64,000 nucleotides of DNA, taken from the NCBI RefSeq assembly GCF_016765695.1, contig NZ_JAETGO010000017.1, positions 62,001 through 126,000 of the forward strand, read 5' to 3'. The stretch is from Sporosalibacterium faouarense. GTDB lineage: Bacteria; Bacillota; Clostridia; Tissierellales; VENL01. The stretch's first letter is position 1; each line of letters begins with the position of its first letter. A program made the translations under genes and the position numbers. Shown piece by piece: positions 8,408-15,402 of the stretch. Under the pieces are notes generated by a model. The model had not been told where the DNA came from. It saw only the letters and a list, made by a program, of their open reading frames with translations, and ran no database searches.

Positions 8408-9202
8408 ATGTTAAGAAGTCCCTTATCATGGATGGGTGGAAAATATCGATTAAGAAAAGATTTAATTAAGCTTATACCTAATAACCATACTTGCTACGCT
8501 GAAGTATTTGGTGGAGCCAGTTGGGTATTATTTGGAAAAGAAAAATCTGCAGTAGAAGTTTATAATGATATAAATAGGGATTTAGTGAATTTCTTTAGAA
8601 TACTTAAATATCATCCTGATGAACTTAAGAATTGGATTGAAAAGGATGTAGTAAGTCGAGAGATATTTAATGAATATAAAGATATTCCTGGTAAGTACTT
8701 AACAGATATACAAAGAGCTGTCAGATTTTATTACTTAAATAAATATAGTTTTGCAAGTAAAGGTGATTGCTTTGGTTATGGGACTAGCAAAAGACCACAC
8801 CAGGGCATATTTGATACGTCCCTAATAGATAAAGTTCGAGATAGACTAAGTAATTGCTATATTGAGAATATATCCTTTGATATATTGATAGATAAGTATG
8901 ATAATGAAAGAACGTTCTTTTATTGTGACCCACCTTATTATGAAACAGCACAATACAAAGATAAGTTTTATAAAGAAGATCATTTGAAATTAGTTAGTTT
9001 ATTAAAAAATATCAAAGGTCAATTCATGGTTACTATAAATGACCATCCTGAAGTTAGAGAATGGTATAAGGAATTTTATATTAAGGAAGTAGATGTTGGA
9101 TATTCAGTTTGTAGAACAAAGAAGGGTAGAAGACGTTTTGGTGAGCTTATAATAACTAATTATGACTCTGAAGATATACTGCAGAAAAAAGTGAATGTAT
9201 AA
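8408..9202 (+). CDS. D12-class DNA adenine-N6 methyltransferase
   Basis: Protein of 264 residues of the Dam/D12 (class alpha) family. SPLSWMGGKYRLRKDLIKLIP is the N-terminal motif X, YAEVFGGASWVLFGK is motif I (SAM binding), VYNDINRDLVNFFR follows it, and FFYCDPPYYETAQY is the catalytic motif IV (DPPY). It transfers methyl from SAM to adenine N6 in a short target. No restriction partner is adjacent, so it is probably an orphan methylase of the element, protecting it or regulating it. The start follows AATAGGAGTGATGAAT. Confidence 0.9.
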   Translation: MLRSPLSWMGGKYRLRKDLIKLIPNNHTCYAEVFGGASWVLFGKEKSAVEVYNDINRDLVNFFRILKYHPDELKNWIEKDVVSREIFNEYKDIPGKYLTDIQRAVRFYYLNKYSFASKGDCFGYGTSKRPHQGIFDTSLIDKVRDRLSNCYIENISFDILIDKYDNERTFFYCDPPYYETAQYKDKFYKEDHLKLVSLLKNIKGQFMVTINDHPEVREWYKEFYIKEVDVGYSVCRTKKGRRRFGELIITNYDSEDILQKKVNV

Positions 9203-9241
9203 ATAAAGTTTTATTGAGAACGTACTTTATATTTATAAATT

Positions 9242-9281
9242 AAGAAGGTACATCCTTTCCCCCAGGAGTACCTTCTTTTAA
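9242..9281 (+). terminator. terminator after the D12 methylase
   Basis: AAGAAGGTAC (9242-9251) pairs perfectly with GTACCTTCTT (9268-9277), followed by TTT. Confidence 0.75.
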
Positions 9282-9371
9282 CTTAATAACTGAAAAATAA
9301 AATTTTTTCAAAAAAAGTTTTGGAACGTACATTAATACGTGCTAAAATATGTTTAAAGGAAGGAACTAAAA

Positions 9372-9569
9372 ATGAAAGCATATTCTTCGAGGGAAATAAT
9401 TAAAATACTTAAAAGGGATGGATGGTACTTTAAAAGAGCAAATGGCGACCATTATCAATTCATACATCCATCTAAAAAAGGAAAGGTTACAGTTACACAT
9501 CCAAAAAAAGATTTGCCTATTAAAACAATAAACAGTATTTTAAATCAGGCAGGAATTGAATTAAAGTAG
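9372..9569 (+). CDS. hicA: HicA family mRNA interferase toxin
   Basis: Protein of 65 residues with the HicA double-stranded-RNA-binding-like fold: SSREIIKILKRDGWYFKRANGDHYQF carries the catalytic His (GDHYQF), and KVTVTHPKKDLPIKTINSIL is the closing part. It cleaves mRNA when free. The usual toxin-first order is kept, with hicB starting 75 bases downstream. A site AAAGGAAGG precedes the ATG. Confidence 0.92.
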   Translation: MKAYSSREIIKILKRDGWYFKRANGDHYQFIHPSKKGKVTVTHPKKDLPIKTINSILNQAGIELK

Positions 9570-9643
9570 ATTCTTTCCTCTCCCTAATAAAAGAATATGA
9601 TGATAAATATATAGTTAAATGTTATATAAAAGGAGGAAGGAAT

Positions 9644-10057
9644 ATGTACAAAAACAGATATATCTATCCAGCCATTTTTGATTATGCAGAAGATGGAATT
9701 TCAGTAGAGTTTCCTGATATACCTGGTTGTTTGACTTGTGGTAAAACCACTGAAGAAGCCTTAGCAAATGCAAAAGAAGCTTTAGAGTTAAATATGTACG
9801 GAATAGAAGAAGATGAGGAAGAAGTTCCTAAACCATCTGAGCCTTTGGACATAAAGCTAGAAGATAATCAATCTATTGTACTAATTGAAGTATGGATGAT
9901 TCCAGTAAGGGACTATATGCGAAATAAAGCTGTAAAGAAAACATTAACTATTCCAAGCTGGCTTAATGACATGGCTATTGAGAATAAGGTTAATTTTTCG
10001 CAGATTCTAAAAGATAGCTTAGAAGAATATTTAGGAGTTAAGGAAAAGAGACGCTAA
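9644..10057 (+). CDS. hicB: HicB family antitoxin
   Basis: Protein of 137 residues. The N-terminal half is the partly degraded RNase H-like HicB fold (YPAIFDYAEDGISVEFPDIPGCLTCGKTTEEALANAKEAL). The C-terminal part is a ribbon-helix-helix DNA-binding domain (KKTLTIPSWLNDMAIENKVNFSQILKDSLEEYL). It would neutralise HicA and repress the operon. The start follows AAAGGAGGAAGG, much stronger than the hicA site, which favours antitoxin excess. Confidence 0.92.
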   Translation: MYKNRYIYPAIFDYAEDGISVEFPDIPGCLTCGKTTEEALANAKEALELNMYGIEEDEEEVPKPSEPLDIKLEDNQSIVLIEVWMIPVRDYMRNKAVKKTLTIPSWLNDMAIENKVNFSQILKDSLEEYLGVKEKRR

Positions 10058-10086
10058 CCAGGGCAAAAAGTCCTGGTTTTTTTTCT
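10056..10086 (+). terminator. terminator of hicAB
   Basis: AACCAGG and CCTGGTT form a 7-base stem with a 9-base loop, followed by eight or more T. The left arm overlaps the hicB stop codon. Confidence 0.85.
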
Positions 10087-10360
10087 GCTAGTAATATATT
10101 TTTCTCCTTCACAAACTTTTGGTTATAGAATATGAGAGCTTTAACTGAGGAAGGTAGTATTAGTCTTTATGTGAAAATATAAGGCGCATATTGTTGTAAT
10201 ATAACGAGTGTGTCCTATACTGCTAAGGTGCTTCTTAAATTATATCAGGTGTTTAAACAACAGTGATCATAATTGTTTAGTTTTGTACTAAAGATTATTT
10301 AAAAATAAGTTTGTAATAAATTTTCAACTGGCGAAGTTAGTTCTTTTAAGTGAAGCTCTA

Positions 10361-10393
10361 AACAAAAATGTTAGAATATCCAACATTTTTGTT
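10361..10393. promoter_or_regulatory. 12-base inverted repeat upstream of the XRE gene
   Basis: AACAAAAATGTT (10361-10372) and AACATTTTTGTT (10382-10393) are perfect reverse complements. They lie about 50-80 bases before the XRE start and are a likely autoregulatory operator. The rest of the gap 10087-10442 shows nothing definite. Confidence 0.5.
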
Positions 10394-10442
10394 GTATTAT
10401 CTATCAATGATGGATATAATGTTATTAAGGGGAGATGATATT

Positions 10443-10775
10443 ATGAATAAAACATTATGTAATAGATTAAAAAGTGCTAGAAAAAACCTAGGGTTATCAC
10501 AAGAATATGTTGCTAAATTAGCTAATTGTCATAGAACTACAATTACAGCAATTGAGCTAGGCACGAGAAAAGTTACAACGGATGAACTAGTATTTTTTTC
10601 TGAATTATATGGTATAAGTTCTGATGAATTACTTTATGGTACGCAAAATAACACTGATATTAAGATGTTTGCGAGAACTTTTTCTTCTTTGTGTGACAGC
10701 GATAAAAAAGAAATCTTTAATCTAATTGAATATAAACAAAGAATGAAAGAAGGAAAAACGCAATATGATAGATAG
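10443..10775 (+). CDS. XRE family helix-turn-helix regulator
   Basis: Protein of 110 residues when started at ATG 10443, which has AAGGGGAGATG before it; an upstream in-frame start at 10368 lies within the inverted repeat and is unlikely. The HTH reads NRLKSARKNLGLSQEYVAKLANCHRTTITAIELGTRKVTTDELVFFSELYGISSDELLYG. It overlaps the ImmA/IrrE-Fic gene by 11 bases, the arrangement of XRE/ImmA-type regulatory or toxin-antitoxin pairs, so it probably represses its own operon and may be cleaved by the neighbour's peptidase domain. Confidence 0.88.
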   Translation: MNKTLCNRLKSARKNLGLSQEYVAKLANCHRTTITAIELGTRKVTTDELVFFSELYGISSDELLYGTQNNTDIKMFARTFSSLCDSDKKEIFNLIEYKQRMKEGKTQYDR

Positions 10776-12129
10776 TTTTAACTTTAAGCCATATTTTGAT
10801 ACACCAGAAACTCTAGCTAATAAGTTTCTTGATGTTTACTTTAATGATACACAGCCCTCTTATCCTATAAATCCATTTATGATATTGGAAGACTTAAATA
10901 TAGTTTTTCAATTTAGAGATTTTAAGGAGTTAGAGGGCATTTATATTGTACCTGAAGACGAGGATGACATTCCAGTAGTAGGCATAAATAATAAGAGACC
11001 AATTTCAAGGCAGAGGTTTACAGCTGCACACGAAATATGTCATCATATCAAAGATAGGAATGTAGCTCGAATATGTCCTATTGGAAAAAAAGATGAAATA
11101 GAGAAATTTGCTGATAAATTCGCTAGTGAGTTGTTAATGCCCAAATTTGAATTAGAAGCACAGGCAATTAAATTTGAGAAAAATGGATATGTTGAATTTG
11201 AAGATGTCATAATAATTTCAGATTATTTTGGAGTAAGTTTTGAATCATGTGTATTTGCTCTTGCATACAAATTAAGGAAAATAGATGGTGACATTAGAGC
11301 CTCTGAATTAAAAAAACGTATAAGAAAATTCAAACCCGTTAAAAAAAGAAAGAAATTAGGATTGAAAAACTATGATATAAATCTATTAAAGAATGTTATA
11401 GAATCGTATACATATTTTTTAGATACTAGGAGTCCAGCAGTATGGTACAAGTTTAAAAACAACTTTGTATATAATGAAAACAAACTAGAAGGTGTAAATA
11501 TTGATTATCCAGATATTGCAGAGATAGTTACTGACCTGAGAGTAAATAATACACAAAGTGATTACTGTACATCTGAATATAAAGATATCATTGAGGTTGT
11601 TGGACATGCTTCCCTGTATGATTACCTCATAAATACGGAAGAGAATATATCAGTATACAAAATTCTAAAATTACATAAGTTATTATACCAGTATGCTCCA
11701 TATTCTGAATATGGTGGCAGTACTCGTAAGACCAATAATTATGTATCTAGTTCAAAATTTGAGACAGTTGATTTTAATGAAATTGGAAATAGGATGTTTG
11801 AGTTAGATCAGGAGCTTAATCAATTAATAAAAAACAAAGATGAAATCAGTTTATGTGATTATATAGAAATGTGTGTGATGATTCATTATAAAATTACTAT
11901 TATTCACCCTTTTCATGATGGAAATGGAAGAGTATCTAGAGCAATGTTAAATTGGCTCTTAAAGTTGAAAAACCTGCCCCCGATATATTTGAGAGCAGAC
12001 AAGAAAGAAAGATATTATGATGCTTTAATGACAGCTGATACAACTAATGATTACGACCCATTATATGAGGTGTTTTATAGGGCTATACTATCGTCATTAG
12101 TTGAGTTAAACACCAAGTTTGAACTCTAG
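10765..12129 (+). CDS. ImmA/IrrE metallopeptidase fused to a Fic domain
   Basis: Protein of 454 residues combining two enzymatic folds. Residues ~1-170 are an ImmA/IrrE (COG2856) zinc peptidase with H89-E-x-x-H93 (AAHEICHHI) and ASELLMPKFEL. A basic linker (~180-200) leads to a Fic fold with the complete catalytic motif HPFHDGNGRVSR at 381-392. Fic enzymes move AMP or other phosphate groups onto protein hydroxyls. NENKLEGV at 237-244 resembles the Fic inhibitory helix, but with Glu where Ser/Thr is usual, four residues before the key Glu. Translationally coupled to the XRE gene. A toxin or stress-sensing role is inferred. Confidence 0.85.
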   Translation: MIDSFNFKPYFDTPETLANKFLDVYFNDTQPSYPINPFMILEDLNIVFQFRDFKELEGIYIVPEDEDDIPVVGINNKRPISRQRFTAAHEICHHIKDRNVARICPIGKKDEIEKFADKFASELLMPKFELEAQAIKFEKNGYVEFEDVIIISDYFGVSFESCVFALAYKLRKIDGDIRASELKKRIRKFKPVKKRKKLGLKNYDINLLKNVIESYTYFLDTRSPAVWYKFKNNFVYNENKLEGVNIDYPDIAEIVTDLRVNNTQSDYCTSEYKDIIEVVGHASLYDYLINTEENISVYKILKLHKLLYQYAPYSEYGGSTRKTNNYVSSSKFETVDFNEIGNRMFELDQELNQLIKNKDEISLCDYIEMCVMIHYKITIIHPFHDGNGRVSRAMLNWLLKLKNLPPIYLRADKKERYYDALMTADTTNDYDPLYEVFYRAILSSLVELNTKFEL

Positions 12130-12160
12130 ATATTAAAAGTACTAAAGTTTATGAATAGGA

Positions 12161-12199
12161 AAAGTGGAATGGATATATTCTTCGTCCATTCCACTTTTT
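12161..12199 (+). terminator. terminator after the ImmA/IrrE-Fic gene
   Basis: GTGGAATGGA (from 12164) pairs with TCCATTCCAC (12185-12194), followed by five T. A strong stem. Confidence 0.85.
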
Positions 12200-12257
12200 A
12201 ATTTCAATAAGTACACTTTATGAAACACTTTAAAAGTAATAGCGATACATATTTCAA

Positions 12258-12328
12258 AAAGTATACAAACGACATTTGAAACATTTCAATAATTGCATTG
12301 ATGTTTTGCAACACTTCATGTATACTTT
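12258..12328 (+). promoter_or_regulatory. promoter and possible res/operator site of the resolvase
   Basis: AAAGTATAC (12258-12266) and GTATACTTT (12320-12328) form an inverted pair about 50 bases apart. The second overlaps a likely -10 TATACT (12321-12326), set 17 bases after TTGATG (12298-12303). This fits both a self-repressed promoter and a recombination site of the res type, as usual upstream of resolvase genes. Confidence 0.5.
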
Positions 12329-12354
12329 AAGTATGAATCAGAGAGGTGTTTAAA

Positions 12355-12966
12355 ATGGGAATTAGAAACTATGCTTATATTAGAGTATCTAGTAAAGAGC
12401 AAAATACAGATAGACAGCTTGCAGTGCTTAAAGGTATAGATATTGATGAAAGAGATATATACATAGATAAACAAAGTGGAAAAGATTTTAATAGACCAGA
12501 GTATCAAGCTCTTAAAAGAAGTATTAGGGCGGGAGATACTCTTTTTATTAAATCTCTAGATAGGTTCGGCAGAAATAAGAAAGAGATCCTTAGAGAGTGG
12601 CAATGGCTAATGGATCACGAGATTAATGTTGTAGTTTTAGATATGCCTTTATTAGATACTAGGAAGTATACAGAGTTAGATGGCGTTGGAGAATTAGTCA
12701 CTAATTTAGTATTGCAGATATTGAGTTGGCTGGCTGAAGAGGAAAGAAAGAATATAAGACAAAGGCAGTCTGAAGGAATAAAAGTTGCGAAAGAAAGAGG
12801 AGTTAAATTTGGCAGACCTAAAGTTGAGATAGATAAAAATTTCATAGAGACTTATGATATATGGAAAAAAGGGAACATAACAGCTACTGAAGCGATGAAG
12901 CTGATAGGAATGAAGAGGAATACTTTTTATAGGAGAGTTAAGGAACACGAAAAACAATTGAAATAA
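12355..12966 (+). CDS. serine resolvase/invertase family recombinase
   Basis: Protein of 203 residues. NYAYIRVSSKEQNTDRQL carries the catalytic Ser; LFIKSLDRFGRNKKEI and EERKNIRQRQSEGIKVAKERGVKFGRPKVE complete the resolvase signature, and a C-terminal helix-turn-helix follows (NITATEAMKLIGMKRNTFYRRVKE). The ATG at 12355 is preferred over the GTG at 12346 because of the GAGAGG spacing. The size is that of Tn3-type resolvases or DNA invertases, not of large serine integrases, so it is unlikely to integrate the whole island alone. Confidence 0.9.
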   Translation: MGIRNYAYIRVSSKEQNTDRQLAVLKGIDIDERDIYIDKQSGKDFNRPEYQALKRSIRAGDTLFIKSLDRFGRNKKEILREWQWLMDHEINVVVLDMPLLDTRKYTELDGVGELVTNLVLQILSWLAEEERKNIRQRQSEGIKVAKERGVKFGRPKVEIDKNFIETYDIWKKGNITATEAMKLIGMKRNTFYRRVKEHEKQLK

Positions 12967-13310
12967 GTAAAACTGAAATTATCGAAGGTAATTTTAAAGT
13001 GTTCATCTTTTTAATGTTTTTATCTATAATATCAAAAACAGAAAAATCTAATCACCTAGAAGGAAGTCTTGCTACCCTTAGAACTTTATTACATATAGTT
13101 AATTCAGACTTATTAATTAAGAGTTGTAGACCAAGAAAGGTCATTTTTTAACTTCATATCTGTAACTAAAATAATGGGGGTAATAGTTTTTTACAAAAGA
13201 GATAAAAGAGAGTAACCTTAAAAAGAATGTATTTAAAATAGCCTAAATTTGATGAACGCTATATATTTACAAGGATATATTTGTCAGCTAATTAGTAGTT
13301 AAGCTCAATA
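12967..13310. other. non-coding stretch before the methyltransferase promoter
   Basis: About 340 AT-rich bases with no credible reading frame, no strong hairpin and no repeat that I can see. It separates the resolvase gene from the methyltransferase-kinase-receiver set. Confidence 0.4.
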
Positions 13311-13339
13311 TTTACAAAGATTTTATAAAGTGATATAAT
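13311..13339 (+). promoter_or_regulatory. consensus-like promoter for the methyltransferase gene
   Basis: TTTACA (13311-13316), a 17-base spacer and a perfect TATAAT (13334-13339). Transcription would start near 13346 and leave a leader of about 100 bases. Confidence 0.7.
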
Positions 13340-13375
13340 TGTGATAAGAAAGTTTTTACATATGGAGAATTTATT

Positions 13376-13411
13376 AGAGCACATCTCAACTTTTTATGCA
13401 AGGTGTGCTCT
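13376..13411 (+). promoter_or_regulatory. leader hairpin upstream of the methyltransferase gene
   Basis: AGAGCACA (13376-13383) pairs with TGTGCTCT (13404-13411) across a 20-base loop, with no T-run after it. It lies between the promoter and the start codon at 13449. It may act at the RNA level or be an operator for a controller protein; neither is proven. Confidence 0.45.
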
Positions 13412-13448
13412 CGTCCTGGAATAAAATTGAGAGTTTGGTGATTATATT

Positions 13449-15122
13449 ATGGGTAAAATTTTGGAAAATAGTTTATGGGAAGAAATTGAATTAGACTTTG
13501 AAAGTGAAAATGACTTTTCATCGTTTTTTTCCTCTGATGGAAACATTCATTCATATCCAGCAAAAGCTGTACCAAATATGATTAATTCTTTACTATTAAA
13601 ATTATCGGATCTATATGAAATAAGTTCAGTTCTTGATCCATTTGTTGGAAGTGGGACAATTGGGCTAGAAGCTAAATATTTAGGATTAGATTTTTATGGT
13701 TCCGATTTAAATCCTTTATCAATATTATTAACCCAAACAAAGCTAATGACTATAAAAAAAACATATTATATAAAGAAAAGAGTATTAGATTTTGTAAATG
13801 ATATTATAAAAGAGTATGAGAAAGATGTTGCTATACCACTAGTAAATTTTAATAACATTAATTATTGGTTTAAAGAAGAAAACATTAGAGAATTGTCATA
13901 CTTAAAAATGAAGGTGAATAAGTTTATAAAGAATTCAAAAAAGTACAAAACAACTTTTGCACTAATACTATTAACAGCTTTTAGTGCAACAATAAGATAC
14001 ACGTCATTATCTAGAAATGGTGAATTTAAATTGTATAGAATGTCACCAAGTGATATTAAGAAATTTAATGTGAATTCATTAGAAATTTATAAAAAGAAAA
14101 TTGAATATCTATTAGATATGTTAAAGGCTACTAATGATACTTACAAAAGAGAAACCATTTCCCAAATTCAATTAAAAAATGCAAAAAATTTAGATTATTT
14201 AAAAGATGAAAAAGTTGATTGTATCATAACTTCTCCACCTTATGGTGATTCAAAAAGTACGGTAGCTTATGGTCAATTTTCTAGACTTTCTATACAATGG
14301 ATTGGTGATTTGATATACAAGTATTTGCATATAAAACATGACTCGGCAGATTGTGATCAATATTTACTAGGTGGGAAAAAATCAGTAGTAGATGAAAGAA
14401 AAATATATGGATACAATTCATCAAAGAATTTAAATGAACTTTCAAAACAGATGGATAGTATTATTAGTGAAGATGTAGAAAAATATATTAGAGCAAAAGA
14501 TAAATTGACAGAAATAATTAGTAATATTAACCAAAGCCACTACTTATTAAAACAAGAATTGACTAGAGATGAAATAGTATGGAAACTAATAAAAGAAAGA
14601 GTGAGATTGGAGATATATAGAAACATTAAATATAATGATACTTATCTTACTAATAGTAAAATGAGAGAGCTAGCGAAATCGCAATGTAATATGTTCTTTA
14701 ATGAACTCTTTAATGATAAAAAAAAGGTTTCCTATAAAAGAATTTACCAGCTTCGATCAAAATTACCCGCCATCTTAGAAACTATTAATAGAAAAATAAA
14801 ATCTTTACCTAGTAGAAAGAATGAAATATTAGACTTTTTCAAAGATTTATATCAAGTAGTATTAGAATGTGATAGAGTACTTAAATCAGGAGGTATACAA
14901 ACGTGGATTGTAGGACATAGAACTGTATTAGGAAGCATAACTGTAAATATGGAAAGCATCCTAAGTGATTGGTTTAAAGATATAAATTATGAAATTATTA
15001 CGTCCCTAAGTAGGAAGTATTCTTTTAAAAGAATGCCTCATCACATAAATTCGACAATTACTAGGAAAAACAAGGTTAAAACAATGATGAATGAATATAT
15101 ATTAATAGTAAAAAAGAGTTGA
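13449..15122 (+). CDS. DNA methyltransferase (N4-cytosine/N6-adenine type) of a candidate conflict system
   Basis: Protein of 557 residues with a SAM-binding motif I DPFVGSGTIGLEA at 63-75, preceded by the HSYPAKAVPNMI element common in N4C/N6A enzymes, and a catalytic motif IV TSPPYGD at 261-267. Motif I comes before motif IV, with about 190 residues between them that would hold a target-recognition or lid insertion. A long charged helical section (~300-470) follows, then a C-terminal GGIQTWIVGHRTVLGS segment. It has its own strong promoter and its own terminator, so it can be expressed apart from the next two genes, as expected of a protective modification enzyme. The target sequence is unknown. 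Confidence 0.85.
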   Translation: MGKILENSLWEEIELDFESENDFSSFFSSDGNIHSYPAKAVPNMINSLLLKLSDLYEISSVLDPFVGSGTIGLEAKYLGLDFYGSDLNPLSILLTQTKLMTIKKTYYIKKRVLDFVNDIIKEYEKDVAIPLVNFNNINYWFKEENIRELSYLKMKVNKFIKNSKKYKTTFALILLTAFSATIRYTSLSRNGEFKLYRMSPSDIKKFNVNSLEIYKKKIEYLLDMLKATNDTYKRETISQIQLKNAKNLDYLKDEKVDCIITSPPYGDSKSTVAYGQFSRLSIQWIGDLIYKYLHIKHDSADCDQYLLGGKKSVVDERKIYGYNSSKNLNELSKQMDSIISEDVEKYIRAKDKLTEIISNINQSHYLLKQELTRDEIVWKLIKERVRLEIYRNIKYNDTYLTNSKMRELAKSQCNMFFNELFNDKKKVSYKRIYQLRSKLPAILETINRKIKSLPSRKNEILDFFKDLYQVVLECDRVLKSGGIQTWIVGHRTVLGSITVNMESILSDWFKDINYEIITSLSRKYSFKRMPHHINSTITRKNKVKTMMNEYILIVKKS

Positions 15123-15180
15123 TGAACTAAGCTGCTTATTTTAGAAAAAATTAGTTTATATAGTAGTTAAAATTTTTGTT

Positions 15181-15223
15181 ACAAAGTTTGAATATAATTC
15201 AAAAATTCAAACTTTGTTTTTTT
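15181..15223 (+). terminator. terminator after the methyltransferase gene
   Basis: ACAAAGTTTGAAT (15181-15193) pairs perfectly with ATTCAAACTTTGT (15205-15217), followed by seven T. Confidence 0.85.
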
Positions 15224-15402
15224 ATGGACAAAAAAATGGTTAGTGTATTACAAGACAAAGTAAAATTAAAAATGCAATAGACTAATATTCAAAAATGAAA
15301 TTATGTTAATAGAAGGAAATATTTTTTCTTTATAGAAGTAATATTTTATAAGGTATATATTGTAAAAATATATATTAATTTTGCAAATGGGGGGTGTGTT
15401 TT

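Noticed and set aside
12346-12966. Large serine integrase or Ccr-type recombinase responsible for the rlmH cassettes
   Set aside because: At about 203 residues it has only the catalytic domain and a short HTH; Ccr and phage integrases are 450-560 residues. It also lies 20 kb from rlmH.
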